A stretch of DNA of 64,000 nt from the NCBI RefSeq assembly GCF_024609215.1, contig NZ_JANIPD030000023.1:1-64000 (forward strand), written 5' to 3'. The stretch's first letter is position 1. Each line of letters begins with the position of its first letter. A model generated the notes under the pieces. That model was not told the DNA's origin. It ran no database searches and worked only from the letters and a program-made list of their open reading frames with translations. The DNA comes from Curtanaerobium respiraculi. Lineage in GTDB: Bacteria > Actinomycetota > Coriobacteriia > Coriobacteriales > Eggerthellaceae. Of this stretch, positions 27,422 through 36,224 are shown one piece after another. The position numbers and the translations under genes are program-made.

Positions 27422-28575
27422 TCAGCTTCTTCCCTCTGCTCCGCTTTTCCGGGCAGGCGCGGCGGCCCGGGAAGCTTCTCGCGCGCCTTCCCCCATGCAT
27501 TGTTGCGCAATATGCCGAAGGCATCGCCGAGCATGCCGAACATGGCCTGCCGGGTGGTGGCATCGGTCTTCGCAGCCTCCTCGAAGATCGTCTTCACGTA
27601 CGAGAAGGTGTCCTCGTTCACTTCGCTCCACGAGTGGATTCCCGCCGATCGGAGCACGTCGAACACGTTGTCGACGAAATACTCGCGCTTCTCGGGTGGA
27701 TAGCTGTACGCCCACTTGGTGAGCGTGCCCCCGATGACGACGGCGTTGGACGACAGCTCGTGCGCATCGACGAAATCGTCGCCTTCGATCGTCCAGTTCA
27801 GCGGCGCATGCTGATCCATCAGCGCCCCGCGAGCCTTGACCACGCGATAGTCCGCGCGCCTTTCCATGAGCATGCCGAAGATGCTGCTCTCCGGAACCGT
27901 CTTGTGCAGCCGGTTGCGGTAGTCGATGGTGCCCATGCGCGGCGCGACGTCGGTGCAGAAGCTGGGGCCGTCGTGGTTGTACACGCGCGCGACCTTCTTA
28001 TACGCCTGCGGGTTGCAGGTGATCGCCGCGTATTCGGCAAGGTTCCCACCCTTGCTGTGCCCGCCGACGTAGATCATGGGGATGGTGAGCCGCGCGAGCC
28101 GTTCGACATAGGCGCGCGCCGCCACCTGCCCTGGCGTGCCCTCCATGAACGACAGGTTGAAATCCTCCTTCCAACCGGCAAGGGAGTTGTCGGTTCCCCG
28201 GAACGCGGCGTACGCGCAACCGTCGGGGAAGAAGAAGGTGATCGCCTCGAACTGCTTCTCCATCGCATCGGAGAACTCGTCGATGTAGTATGAGACCTGC
28301 AGGGACATGAAGCGCGGCGATTGGAGCAGGGCGGCGAGGAACCCCCGTCCGTCGTAATTCTTAAGCCAGCCCGATCCGATGAGGGCGGGGTAGGGGATGC
28401 CGCAGATCGCCTGCGCGAGGGGGACGAGCCGTTCGCTTTGCCCCGCGCCAAGCATTCCCTCTTCGAAATGGAAATAGGATATCGTCGAGAGGACGAGGCT
28501 GTCCACGCCGGAGAAGGGGGCGTCGTCAAACGACGCGGTCTGGCGTTCGAGGTATTCGATCAACGTGCCCTGCAT
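27418..28575 (-). CDS. Mbeg1-like (DUF2974) alpha/beta hydrolase
   Basis: A 385-residue predicted lipase-like hydrolase. The nucleophile elbow is GGHSKGG (near residue 170), with FRGTDNS upstream, as in the Mbeg1/DUF2974 family of class 3-type lipases. The His/Asp partners are not certain. It has no signal peptide. The ATG at 28575 lies 5 bases past the stop of the secreted-protein gene, with no clear ribosome site, so coupled translation is likely. The longer frame upstream lies inside the neighbour gene and is not coding. The 3' end overlaps menA. Substrate unknown. Confidence 0.8.
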   Translation of the reverse strand: MQGTLIEYLERQTASFDDAPFSGVDSLVLSTISYFHFEEGMLGAGQSERLVPLAQAICGIPYPALIGSGWLKNYDGRGFLAALLQSPRFMSLQVSYYIDEFSDAMEKQFEAITFFFPDGCAYAAFRGTDNSLAGWKEDFNLSFMEGTPGQVAARAYVERLARLTIPMIYVGGHSKGGNLAEYAAITCNPQAYKKVARVYNHDGPSFCTDVAPRMGTIDYRNRLHKTVPESSIFGMLMERRADYRVVKARGALMDQHAPLNWTIEGDDFVDAHELSSNAVVIGGTLTKWAYSYPPEKREYFVDNVFDVLRSAGIHSWSEVNEDTFSYVKTIFEEAAKTDATTRQAMFGMLGDAFGILRNNAWGKAREKLPGPPRLPGKAEQREEAE

Positions 28576-28580
28576 GGCAG

Positions 28581-29615
28581 CTACAGGAATCGATAGCTGA
28601 CGGTGCGCAGGCCCCAGTGGTCGCACGACGAATACCCGAACGCGCCGAATACCCCGGGCTGCAAATCGAGCGAGCGCAAGCCGCCTCCCATGCTGCCGCA
28701 GTCGTTGACCACTGCGATCACCGTCTGCCCGCCATAGCGGATCTCGACCAGCTTTCCGAAGAAGCTGCGATAATTCGGCCAGCTCATGGGAACGGCCACG
28801 CCCATGGTGCCGTCGGTGCACAGGGCGCCCGTCGCCGTGGTGCCCGGATTGGGGGTGCTCGGATCGGTGGAACCCCCGTAGGCGGAGGCGATGCCGGTAT
28901 ACCAGCCCGTCGCGTTCGCCTCGCCGGCCTCGATATCCTCGACGGTCACGACACCCTGCATCGAGCTGCCGATCGAAGCGTTCAGCGCCTCGAGTGCGGC
29001 AAGGCGGGCGGCCTCTTCCGCCTGCGCATCGGACAGGGCGGCGCTCGCCTGATCGACGATCGCCTGGGCCTCCGCCTGGGCGGCCTGCAACTCGCGCAGC
29101 TTCTGCTGCTGCGCGTCGCGCTGCGCATCGAGCTCGGCGAGGAGGGCCCGGAACTCCTCCGACCGGCGCTTTTGATCTTCCACCTGGTCGGAATAGAATT
29201 GCATGAGGTATTGGCAGTAATCGAGCGATTGGACGAGGTCCTCGACGGAGTCAGATTCGACGATCATGGCCAGAAGGAGCGAGAAGTCGCCCGAGCGGTA
29301 CCTCGCCGCCGCCGTGCGGGCCAGGCTCTCGCGGCCCTGGACGACCAGCTCCTGCGCTTGGGCCGCCTGCTGCGCGGTCGAGTCTATCTGCATCTGCATG
29401 CGCTCGTATTCCGCGTTGGCGGCGTCGTAGGCGTCGACGGCCGATTGCATCTTCGCCTCGGCATCGTCGAGGCTCGCCTGCGCCTCCTCGACAGACAGGG
29501 CGGAAGCGGGGCAGGGGGAAGCGGCAACCCACGCCAAGGCGCATGCCGCGAGCGCGAAACCGAGCGCGAAACCGCGCGCCCGTATTCGGATTTCCGTTGA
29601 TTCCTCAGAAAACAT
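28581..29615 (-). CDS. Secreted coiled-coil protein with C-terminal RlpA-like (double-psi barrel) domain
   Basis: A 344-residue exported protein. A signal peptide (about residues 12-36, ending in ASPCPASA) is followed by a long coiled coil (about 40-230) resembling those of CwlO/PcsB-type hydrolases, then a linker and a double-psi beta-barrel/3D-type domain: TGIASAYGGS, VEIRYGGQTVIAVVNDCG, LDLQPGVFGAFGY. Barrels with conserved Asp occur in RlpA and resuscitation-promoting-factor partners that act on peptidoglycan. Enzymatic activity is not proven. The ATG at 29615 has no ribosome site and sits 7 bases from a -10, so the mRNA is probably leaderless. Confidence 0.82.
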   Translation of the reverse strand: MFSEESTEIRIRARGFALGFALAACALAWVAASPCPASALSVEEAQASLDDAEAKMQSAVDAYDAANAEYERMQMQIDSTAQQAAQAQELVVQGRESLARTAAARYRSGDFSLLLAMIVESDSVEDLVQSLDYCQYLMQFYSDQVEDQKRRSEEFRALLAELDAQRDAQQQKLRELQAAQAEAQAIVDQASAALSDAQAEEAARLAALEALNASIGSSMQGVVTVEDIEAGEANATGWYTGIASAYGGSTDPSTPNPGTTATGALCTDGTMGVAVPMSWPNYRSFFGKLVEIRYGGQTVIAVVNDCGSMGGGLRSLDLQPGVFGAFGYSSCDHWGLRTVSYRFL

Positions 29616-29651
29616 GACGACTAGTTTACCGGAGCGGGGCCGCAAGGGCAA
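29615..29651 (-). promoter_or_regulatory. Promoter for a leaderless mRNA of the secreted protein gene
   Basis: On the minus strand TTGCCC (29651-29646) and TAAACT (29628-29623) are separated by 17 bases. The -10 ends 7 bases before the ATG at 29615, which would place the first transcribed base at the start codon. Confidence 0.45.
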
Positions 29652-29762
29652 CTTTTGCCAAGACATCCACGCAGGCCCGCAACCGCCTCCATGTTCCGGC
29701 AGGGTCGGGAAGGATCCCCTGCGCGGCTTCGGATGACCGGAAAACGGAAATAAATACCCCAC

Positions 29763-29810
29763 TTGAGAATAAACTGGTGTTAGGATTATTGCCATATGCG
29801 AATATTATCT
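29763..29810 (+). promoter_or_regulatory. Promoter and candidate operator of the ABC/nitrogenase-like operon
   Basis: TTAGGA (29780-29785) and TATTAT (29803-29808) are 17 bases apart and form a plausible promoter. A 26-base imperfect palindrome (29784-29809) with arms GATTAT and ATTATC covers the spacer and the -10. It resembles in style the operators of metal-responsive repressors, but the match to a defined Fur or DtxR site is poor. TTGAGA at 29763-29768 may be a second -35. Confidence 0.42.
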
Positions 29811-29880
29811 CGCAGGGGTAGCAGGATCCGTCTCATACGGCCCAGAGCCCTGTATGCGGAACCAATCGTAAGGAGGAACC

Positions 29881-30972
29881 ATGAGATTTGGAAAACTACG
29901 GGAAGGGGCGAGGATACGCAGGGCGGCGATTCCGTTCGTGTTCGCCTGTGCCCTGATTCTGGGCTGCGCGGTCGCGGCAGGGTGCTCTTCGCAGGCGGAG
30001 ACGAATCGGTCTAGCGGCGGGAGAGCGAACGAAACCGCCGCCCAGAACGACGCTTTCCCCACAACGATCACGGATGCGGGCGGGCGTTCCGTCACCATAC
30101 AAGAGCAACCCGAATCCATCCTCACCGTGTATGGGCTGAAATACGTCCTGGCCCTCGGCCTGGGCGATAAGGTAGTCAACCAGAGCAAGGGCGCGTTCGA
30201 ACTCGCCGTGGCACCCAACATGGCAGATGGCGTTCCTTTCGGAAAAGATCAGATGAACGCGGAGACCATCGCGCAATTGGAACCCGATATATTCATCCAT
30301 AAGGCGCATGCGGACGAGATGTACGATGCTCTCGACAAACTTGGGATCGCGGGCCTGGGCATCCAGATGGAAACCCCGGACGAGGTGGTTGCCACCACCG
30401 AGCTCTTGGGCAAGGCCCTGGGCGTCGAGGACCGTGCGGACATGCTGTGCGACTACTATGAGAACCTAATGGGCAAGGGCGCCGATCTCACGAAGGGCAT
30501 TCCCGATAACCAGCGTCCTACCGCCATCCTCATGGGGAACACCATCGGGAAGGTCGCGAACGGGTCCATGCTCCAGTCCATCATGATAGAAAAGGCAGGC
30601 GGCAACAACCTGGCAAAGGATATCGAGAGCAAGGAGACCTGGCCCACCGTGGGCACGGAGCAGATCTTCGAATGGAATCCCGATTACATCTTCATCATGA
30701 ACTCCACAGCCCGCGACTACGATGCGCAGTCCCTTTTGGAAGATCCCGCATGGCAGAACATCAAGGCCGTCCAGAACGGCAATGTGTACGTGGTCCCAAG
30801 CGATATCGATTCCTGGGAGTACCCCTCACTGGAAAGCGCGCTGGGAACCCTGTGGATGACCCACATCATGTTCCCGGACAAACTGGGAGATGCCGAATTC
30901 GAGGCAGCTGTCGACGACTTCTATCAGACCGTCTACAACGTGAGCTTCACTCGCGAGCAGCTGAACTACTAA
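29881..30972 (+). CDS. ABC transporter substrate-binding lipoprotein (FepB/BtuF-type)
   Basis: A 363-residue lipoprotein with a basic N-terminus, hydrophobic core and lipobox AVAAGCSS. The body is a periplasmic-binding-protein type 2 fold of the iron-chelate/cobalamin/heme class: TITDAGGRSVTI, LEPDIFIHKAHADEMYD, NPDYIFIMNS. It should present a metal chelate or tetrapyrrole to the permease encoded next. The ligand is not deducible. GTAAGGAGGAACC precedes the ATG. It is the first gene of a run that includes nitrogenase-like proteins, which points to a ligand connected with their reaction. Confidence 0.9.
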   Translation: MRFGKLREGARIRRAAIPFVFACALILGCAVAAGCSSQAETNRSSGGRANETAAQNDAFPTTITDAGGRSVTIQEQPESILTVYGLKYVLALGLGDKVVNQSKGAFELAVAPNMADGVPFGKDQMNAETIAQLEPDIFIHKAHADEMYDALDKLGIAGLGIQMETPDEVVATTELLGKALGVEDRADMLCDYYENLMGKGADLTKGIPDNQRPTAILMGNTIGKVANGSMLQSIMIEKAGGNNLAKDIESKETWPTVGTEQIFEWNPDYIFIMNSTARDYDAQSLLEDPAWQNIKAVQNGNVYVVPSDIDSWEYPSLESALGTLWMTHIMFPDKLGDAEFEAAVDDFYQTVYNVSFTREQLNY

Positions 30973-31056
30973 ACGCCCGCATCCAGCAGGCAAAAGCATG
31001 AGGAAGATGCTGGGAGCCGGCACGCTTTCGGCATCCGGCCTCGCCAAGGGGATTCA

Positions 31057-32106
31057 TTGGACTCTTTCGATATCCGATCGAGCCGGCGCGTTAAGAACGC
31101 GCCGGCATGGTTCGCTTTTTTAGGCGTGTTGCTCGGGCTGGTATGCCTGGCCGGGCTTTGCGTTGGACAATACAGGATAGACCCGGGGCAATGCGTATCG
31201 ATCCTGCTCTCGTCGATCGTACCCGGCATCGAACGAGATTGGTCCCGCGTGAGCGAGGAAGTCGTCTGGTACCTGCGCATGCCCCGGATCCTCGCGGCCG
31301 CCCTGGTGGGCGCCTCCCTCTCCATGGCGGGCGCATGCTTCCAAGGTGTGTTCCAAAACCCTCTGGTGTCGCCCGACCTTCTAGGCGTATCGTCCGGGTC
31401 CTGCGTCGGTGCCGCGCTGGCGATCCTTCTGGGACTGGGCGCCGCGGGCATCCAGGGATTTGCATTCGCCATGGGGGTTGCCACGGTGGCGCTCACGCTG
31501 CTGATCCCGCGACTTCTGAAGAACGACACCAACATAATGCTGGTGCTGTCCGGCATCATCGTGGGCGGGCTCATGGGATCCGTCATGGGATTTATCAAGT
31601 ACGTTGCCGATCCCGAATCGGAGTTGGCAACCATCACGTACTGGCAGATGGGCAGCTTCGCCTACATCACGCCGGGGGACCTCCTGAGCATCCTTCCCGC
31701 TCTGGCCGTGGGATTCGCGGGACTGTTCGTGCTCGCGTGGCAGATCGACCTGATGAGCCTCGGCGAGAGGGAAGCACGCATATTGGGGGTGAACGTGCGG
31801 CCCATCAGGAGGCTCGCGATCCTCTGCGCCACGCTCCTCACAGCGGGATCGGTCTGCATCTCGGGGACTATCGGATGGGTCGGCTTGGTGGTCCCGCATT
31901 TCGCACGCGGGTTCGTGGGACCGAACAACCGGGTGCTTTTGCCCTCGTCGGCCTGCCTGGGAGCCATCTTCCTGGTGATCGTGGATACCTGTGCTCGCAC
32001 CATCACCACCACGGAGCTTCCCATCAGCGTCATCACGGGCCTGATAGGCGCTCCCTTCTACGTCTTCCTCCTATACAAGCAGAAGACGAGGATGGACGCT
32101 CGATGA
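31057..32106 (+). CDS. FecCD-family ABC transporter permease
   Basis: A 349-residue membrane protein with about ten helices, of the BtuC/FecCD family. YLRMPRILAAALVGASLSMAGACFQG and GWVGLVVPHFARGFVG are family signatures; the latter part contacts the ATPase. The start is the TTG at 31057 behind AAGGGG. It overlaps the ATPase gene by 4 bases (ATGA). The importer therefore has one permease gene and probably works as a homodimer. Confidence 0.93.
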   Translation: MDSFDIRSSRRVKNAPAWFAFLGVLLGLVCLAGLCVGQYRIDPGQCVSILLSSIVPGIERDWSRVSEEVVWYLRMPRILAAALVGASLSMAGACFQGVFQNPLVSPDLLGVSSGSCVGAALAILLGLGAAGIQGFAFAMGVATVALTLLIPRLLKNDTNIMLVLSGIIVGGLMGSVMGFIKYVADPESELATITYWQMGSFAYITPGDLLSILPALAVGFAGLFVLAWQIDLMSLGEREARILGVNVRPIRRLAILCATLLTAGSVCISGTIGWVGLVVPHFARGFVGPNNRVLLPSSACLGAIFLVIVDTCARTITTTELPISVITGLIGAPFYVFLLYKQKTRMDAR

Positions 32107-32882
32107 TCTACTCCGTCCATGGCATCACGCTTGCCTATCCGAGGATGCCCCCGGTGGTGAGGGAGGCGAGTTTCGAGCTTGATGCAGGCGATATCCTCAC
32201 CATCCTGGGACCAAACGGAGCAGGAAAATCGACGTTGCTCAACGGCTTGATGGGATTGCACGAGTTGGATGGGGGACGTATAGAGGTGGGTGGAAAGGAC
32301 CTGGGATCGCTCTCGCCGAAGGAGCTCGCCCGCAGCGTTGCCTACGTGCAGCAGCACCAAGCGCCGGTATTCGCGTTCTCGGTAGGGGACTTCGTGGCGA
32401 TGGGGCGCGCTCCGCATCTAAGCGTGTACGGCAAGCCGAGGAGACGAGATAGGGAGGCGGTGGAGGCGGCGGTGCGCGCCATGGACTTGGATGGCCTTGT
32501 CGATCGCCCGTGCACCGACATCTCCGGCGGGCAGCGCCAGCAGGCCGCCATAGCCCGTGCGCTTGCCCAGCAGCCGAAGGCCATCCTCCTCGACGAGCCG
32601 ACGGCGCATCTGGATTTCGGGAACCAGATCAAGATCGTTCGCCTGGTGCGGCATCTTTCCAAGATGGGTTACGCCGTCATCATGACCACGCACGACCCGA
32701 ACCAGGCAATCATGCTGCGCGGGCGGGTCGCCATATTGGACACGGCCGGCACATTGACCGTGGGATCGGTCCAAGAACTCATGGAGGAGCGGGCGCTGTG
32801 CGACCTGTACCGCACGGATCTGAAGCTCGCCTATGTGGAATCTGTCGAACGGGACGCCGTCCTGGCGGTCACTCCGGATTGA
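32103..32882 (+). CDS. ABC transporter ATPase (FecE/BtuD-type)
   Basis: A 259-residue ATP-binding subunit of the importer. It has Walker A GPNGAGKST (about residues 35-43), the Q-loop in YVQQHQAP, the signature SGGQRQQ, Walker B AILLDEPTAHLD and the switch His in TTHDPNQA. The ATG at 32103 is coupled to the permease stop. The nitrogenase-like iron protein gene follows after 65 bases with its own ribosome site, with no terminator in between. Confidence 0.95.
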   Translation: MIYSVHGITLAYPRMPPVVREASFELDAGDILTILGPNGAGKSTLLNGLMGLHELDGGRIEVGGKDLGSLSPKELARSVAYVQQHQAPVFAFSVGDFVAMGRAPHLSVYGKPRRRDREAVEAAVRAMDLDGLVDRPCTDISGGQRQQAAIARALAQQPKAILLDEPTAHLDFGNQIKIVRLVRHLSKMGYAVIMTTHDPNQAIMLRGRVAILDTAGTLTVGSVQELMEERALCDLYRTDLKLAYVESVERDAVLAVTPD

Positions 32883-32947
32883 CGGAGGCTGCTGTTATTC
32901 GGCGGCGCCGCAGCATTTCGCATTCATTACGAGAAAGAGGGAAGCCA

Positions 32948-33709
32948 ATGGTGAAGATAGCCATATACGGGAAGGGCGGTATCGGCAAGTCGACCACCGC
33001 ATCCAACATTGCAGTGGCGCTCGCCGAACGCGGGCTGAGGATCATGCAGATTGGCTGCGACCCCAAGGCCGATTCCACGAGGTTCCTAACGGGCGGGGCA
33101 TCCATCCCCACGGTGCTCGATCGCATGAGGGAGGATCCGGACTCGATGGAACTCGATGATATCATGGCAACCGGCTACGCGGGCGTGATGTGCGTGGAGG
33201 CTGGAGGGCCAACCCCGGGTATCGGATGCGCCGGACGGGGCATCATCACGGCATTCGAGAAGCTCGCGGAACTGGACGCCTACGAGATCGGCCATCCGGA
33301 CGTGATCCTCTACGATGTGCTGGGGGATGTCGTCTGCGGCGGATTCGCCATGCCATTGAGGAAGGACTACGCGGACGAGGTGTTTGTCGTGACTTCCGGA
33401 GAGAAGATGGCGCTCTATGCGGCTGCCAACATCATGCTCGCGTTGAAGAATTTCAAGACCCGTGGGTACGCCGAGCTGGGAGGGCTGGTTCTCAACGAGA
33501 GGAATGTCGCCCGCGAGCGCGAGCTGGTGGAGGAGCTCGCCTGCGAGGAAGGCACATCCGTTGTGGGCTCGATCCCCCGCGCTCCCGAGGTGCAGGCGTC
33601 CGAGGACAGGGGGCAGACCGTCATGCAGTCATTCCCGCAGAGCGCGATAGCCGGACGATATCGCACGCTTGCCGAACGCATGCTCGAGGCCTGCGGGGTC
33701 CCGGCATGA
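32948..33709 (+). CDS. NifH/BchL-like iron protein (nitrogenase-like ATPase)
   Basis: A 253-residue ATP-dependent electron donor of the nitrogenase iron protein superfamily. It has the P-loop YGKGGIGKST at residues 7-16. The two Cys that hold the intersubunit [4Fe-4S] cluster are Cys94 (GIGCAGRG) and Cys130 (DVVCGGFAMP), matching Cys97 and Cys132 of Azotobacter NifH. It should hydrolyse ATP to deliver low-potential electrons to the two component 1-like proteins encoded next. Its stop overlaps the next start (ATGA). It is shorter than true NifH (about 290), and no nifB, nifE or nifN is present. Confidence 0.93.
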   Translation: MVKIAIYGKGGIGKSTTASNIAVALAERGLRIMQIGCDPKADSTRFLTGGASIPTVLDRMREDPDSMELDDIMATGYAGVMCVEAGGPTPGIGCAGRGIITAFEKLAELDAYEIGHPDVILYDVLGDVVCGGFAMPLRKDYADEVFVVTSGEKMALYAAANIMLALKNFKTRGYAELGGLVLNERNVARERELVEELACEEGTSVVGSIPRAPEVQASEDRGQTVMQSFPQSAIAGRYRTLAERMLEACGVPA

Positions 33710-35001
33710 GGGGAACGTGCTTCGCATGCTCCCCAGGAAGCAAGCCGGACGGGCGGAGCGGCCTGGAAAGCACGCTGTCCTACCGCATCCCCGAGGCACC
33801 GCGCAAGCGCACCCTGTTGCATATCCCGGAAAGCCATACCCTGTTCACGGGACCGTCCTCCTGCATGCGACGCCATTCCCTGGCAGCGAGGCAGTACGGG
33901 AACATCGAGAATATATCCTGCCTGTGCATCACGCAGGCCGACGTCATCTCCGGGAACTACGAGGACCTGATCGTGGAGGCGGCGGGCGAGCTCCTGGAAA
34001 CCCTGCGCCGCAGACCGCGCATCATATTTATCGACCTCTTCTGCATCGATGATTTCCTGGGCACAGATGACGAATCCCTTGCAGGCGCCTTGGCTGCCGC
34101 CTATCCGGATACCCGGTTCGCCGTGGAGCACATCCACCCGGTGGCATTGAACGAGAAGGTCTCCATGGGCGAGGTCGACCATTTCAACCTGTACTCGTTC
34201 GTGGACCCCGTCCCGCCCGACGAGCACGATGGCGGTGTGAACGTGCTGGGGGCCTTCGTCCCCTTCAACCCGCGGAGCGAATTCTTCCGCGTGCTGGAGC
34301 AGATGGAGGCGGGTCCCGTGCGCTATCTGCATGCTTGCAGCACGTTCGGCGAGTATCAGGATATGGGGAAAAGCTCGCTTGCCTTGGTTGCGCGCGCCCT
34401 GGGGCGCACCGCAGCCGAGGACATGCGAGACCGGTTGGGCATCCCCTTCATGTCCTTCCCGGCTTGCTACGATTGCGACCAGGTGGGAGCAGACTACAAG
34501 CGCATGGCTCAGCTTCTCGGGAAGCCTGAACCCGATTTATCGGAGTGGGATCGCCGCGCGCGCTCCGCCGTGAAACAGACGGTCGAGGTTCTGGGCGACG
34601 TGCCCCTTGCCGTGGACTGCGAGGGATCCTTGGTTCCCCATTCGCTCGCCCGGGCTCTTCTGGATTACGGTTTCAACGTGAGATGGCTCTTCCGCTCCAA
34701 GCACCTTTTCGACACAGACGCGGACGATAGGGAAGTGTTGGCAGCGCGATACCCAGACCTTTCGATAGCTCGCGTTGACGATGCTCGTCTCCACGTGGAC
34801 GCCATGGTAGGCGGGCGGGACATCCGCCGCCGGAAAGATGTTCTGGCGATAGGGAGGAGCGCGGCATGCATACTGGGTACGCCCTATTACATCGATATGT
34901 GGCACGATGAGGGCTTCACCGGCTACCACGGCATCTGCGAGCTCATGCGCCTGATGCGTGGGCAGCGCGCCCGCATGGAGGGGAAGGAGGCAGCGCTATG
35001 A
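33706..35001 (+). CDS. Nitrogenase component 1-like protein (NifD/BchN-like), first subunit
   Basis: A 431-residue protein of the nitrogenase component 1 type oxidoreductase superfamily, probably the catalytic or substrate-binding partner of the NifH-like protein. Candidate cluster ligands are Cys5 and Cys8 at the N-terminus, Cys53 in FTGPSSCMRRH (the position of the GPxxC ligand in NifD), Cys72 and Cys74, and later Cys211, Cys254 and Cys257. The pattern differs from NifD, BchN and BchB that I know. Start ATG 33706 overlaps the NifH-like stop. Function is unknown; a reductase acting on an imported compound is the simplest idea. Confidence 0.88.
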   Translation: MRGTCFACSPGSKPDGRSGLESTLSYRIPEAPRKRTLLHIPESHTLFTGPSSCMRRHSLAARQYGNIENISCLCITQADVISGNYEDLIVEAAGELLETLRRRPRIIFIDLFCIDDFLGTDDESLAGALAAAYPDTRFAVEHIHPVALNEKVSMGEVDHFNLYSFVDPVPPDEHDGGVNVLGAFVPFNPRSEFFRVLEQMEAGPVRYLHACSTFGEYQDMGKSSLALVARALGRTAAEDMRDRLGIPFMSFPACYDCDQVGADYKRMAQLLGKPEPDLSEWDRRARSAVKQTVEVLGDVPLAVDCEGSLVPHSLARALLDYGFNVRWLFRSKHLFDTDADDREVLAARYPDLSIARVDDARLHVDAMVGGRDIRRRKDVLAIGRSAACILGTPYYIDMWHDEGFTGYHGICELMRLMRGQRARMEGKEAAL

Positions 35002-36224
35002 ACGGGCTCCTGCATTACCTTCCGCCCTTCGCCAGCGACTACTCGGGTGTTGCCTCCGCGTTGCACGGCATGGGGAGCATGACGATTCTGTGCGATGCGG
35101 GATGCTGCACGGACCAGTACATCTTCTACGATGAGCCCCGGTGGGCCGAGCAGCAGGAACCAGTGTTCTCCACCACGCTCCGAACGGTGGATGCGGTTTT
35201 GGGCTGCGACGCCGGAATCGTAGAGCGGTGTGTCGCCATGGTCGGATCCCTGAACGTGCGTCCCGCATTCATCGCGCTGATCGCCACGCCGGTTCCCGCC
35301 ATTGTGGGCATGGACGCTCGCGGTGTGGCCTGTGAAATCGAGAGTGCGCTGGGCATCCCCGCCCTCGGGTTCGACACGACGGGGTTCCGATTCTACGACT
35401 GGGGGATCGAGGCGGTGCCGCGCGCCCTCGTGGACCGCTTCGGACCCGAAGCTCCCGCCGTGGCTTCACGGGAAGTGATCGTGAACCTCTTGGGGGCGAC
35501 GCCGTTGGATTTCGGAGACGTGGGGATGCTTGAACGCACGACCGATGCCCTGGCCTTGCACGGCATCCGCGTGAACGTCTGCCTGCCGGGAGCGGGCGGT
35601 ACGGATCGGATATCCCATATCGCCGATGCGCATGCGAACCTGGCGCTCACGGCATCGGGTGTGGGGATAGCCCGCATGCTGGAGCGGCGGTACGGTACGC
35701 CCTACGCGATTGGGTGCCCTTACGGACCGGTTGGCGGTGACATCGTCGCCGCCCTTGCGGATGCGATTCGCTCCGTCGCCTGCGGCGAGCAACCCAGCGG
35801 GTTCGCACCGCTGCACCCCTCCACAGGACGCAAGCTGCAAGGGCATGACGGCGGTCCGTATCCACCCGATGGAGAGAGCGCAGCCATGCCCGTAGGCGCG
35901 AACGAGCGCGTTTTGGTCATCGGGGACCAGGTGATGGCGCAAAGCGCGCGAGCAGACTACGCGGCGCGACACCCCGAGGCGCGAATCGCCGTGGCGAGTC
36001 CCTTCGGATGGCGGAAGGAGCTCGCGGCTCCCGGGGATTTCCACTTCAAGGGCGAGCAGGACCTAATTGACGAGGCCAAGGCATTCGGCCCCCAGACGGT
36101 GGTCGCCGACCCGCTCTACGGGTTTTTGGCAGATACGCTCGACGGCTGCACGCTTATCCCAAAGGTCCATCCGGCGATCTCCGGAAAGCTCCACTGGAAG
36201 GATGCGCGCAACCCCATCACCTGA
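34998..36224 (+). CDS. Nitrogenase component 1-like protein (NifK/BchB-like), second subunit
   Basis: A 408-residue partner of the preceding gene, same superfamily. The N-terminus reads LPPFASDYSGVASALHGMGS, and DAGCCTDQYIFYDEPRW holds Cys36 and Cys37 where cluster ligands are expected. Further Cys are at 32, 70, 78 and 112. GAGGTDRISHIADAHANL and IGCPYGPVGGD resemble cofactor-pocket regions of the family. ATG 34998 overlaps the previous stop. Together the three genes form an H-D-K set without cofactor-biosynthesis genes, which argues against dinitrogen fixation. Confidence 0.88.
   Translation: MNGLLHYLPPFASDYSGVASALHGMGSMTILCDAGCCTDQYIFYDEPRWAEQQEPVFSTTLRTVDAVLGCDAGIVERCVAMVGSLNVRPAFIALIATPVPAIVGMDARGVACEIESALGIPALGFDTTGFRFYDWGIEAVPRALVDRFGPEAPAVASREVIVNLLGATPLDFGDVGMLERTTDALALHGIRVNVCLPGAGGTDRISHIADAHANLALTASGVGIARMLERRYGTPYAIGCPYGPVGGDIVAALADAIRSVACGEQPSGFAPLHPSTGRKLQGHDGGPYPPDGESAAMPVGANERVLVIGDQVMAQSARADYAARHPEARIAVASPFGWRKELAAPGDFHFKGEQDLIDEAKAFGPQTVVADPLYGFLADTLDGCTLIPKVHPAISGKLHWKDARNPIT

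Noticed and set aside
32948-36224. True nitrogenase (dinitrogen fixation)
   Set aside because: The proteins are shorter than NifHDK, cysteine spacing differs, and no nifB, nifE, nifN or nifV is present.
32948-36224. Dark-operative protochlorophyllide reductase (BchLNB)
   Set aside because: Cysteine patterns and lengths do not fit, no bacteriochlorophyll gene is nearby, and the genome context is a non-phototrophic anaerobe.
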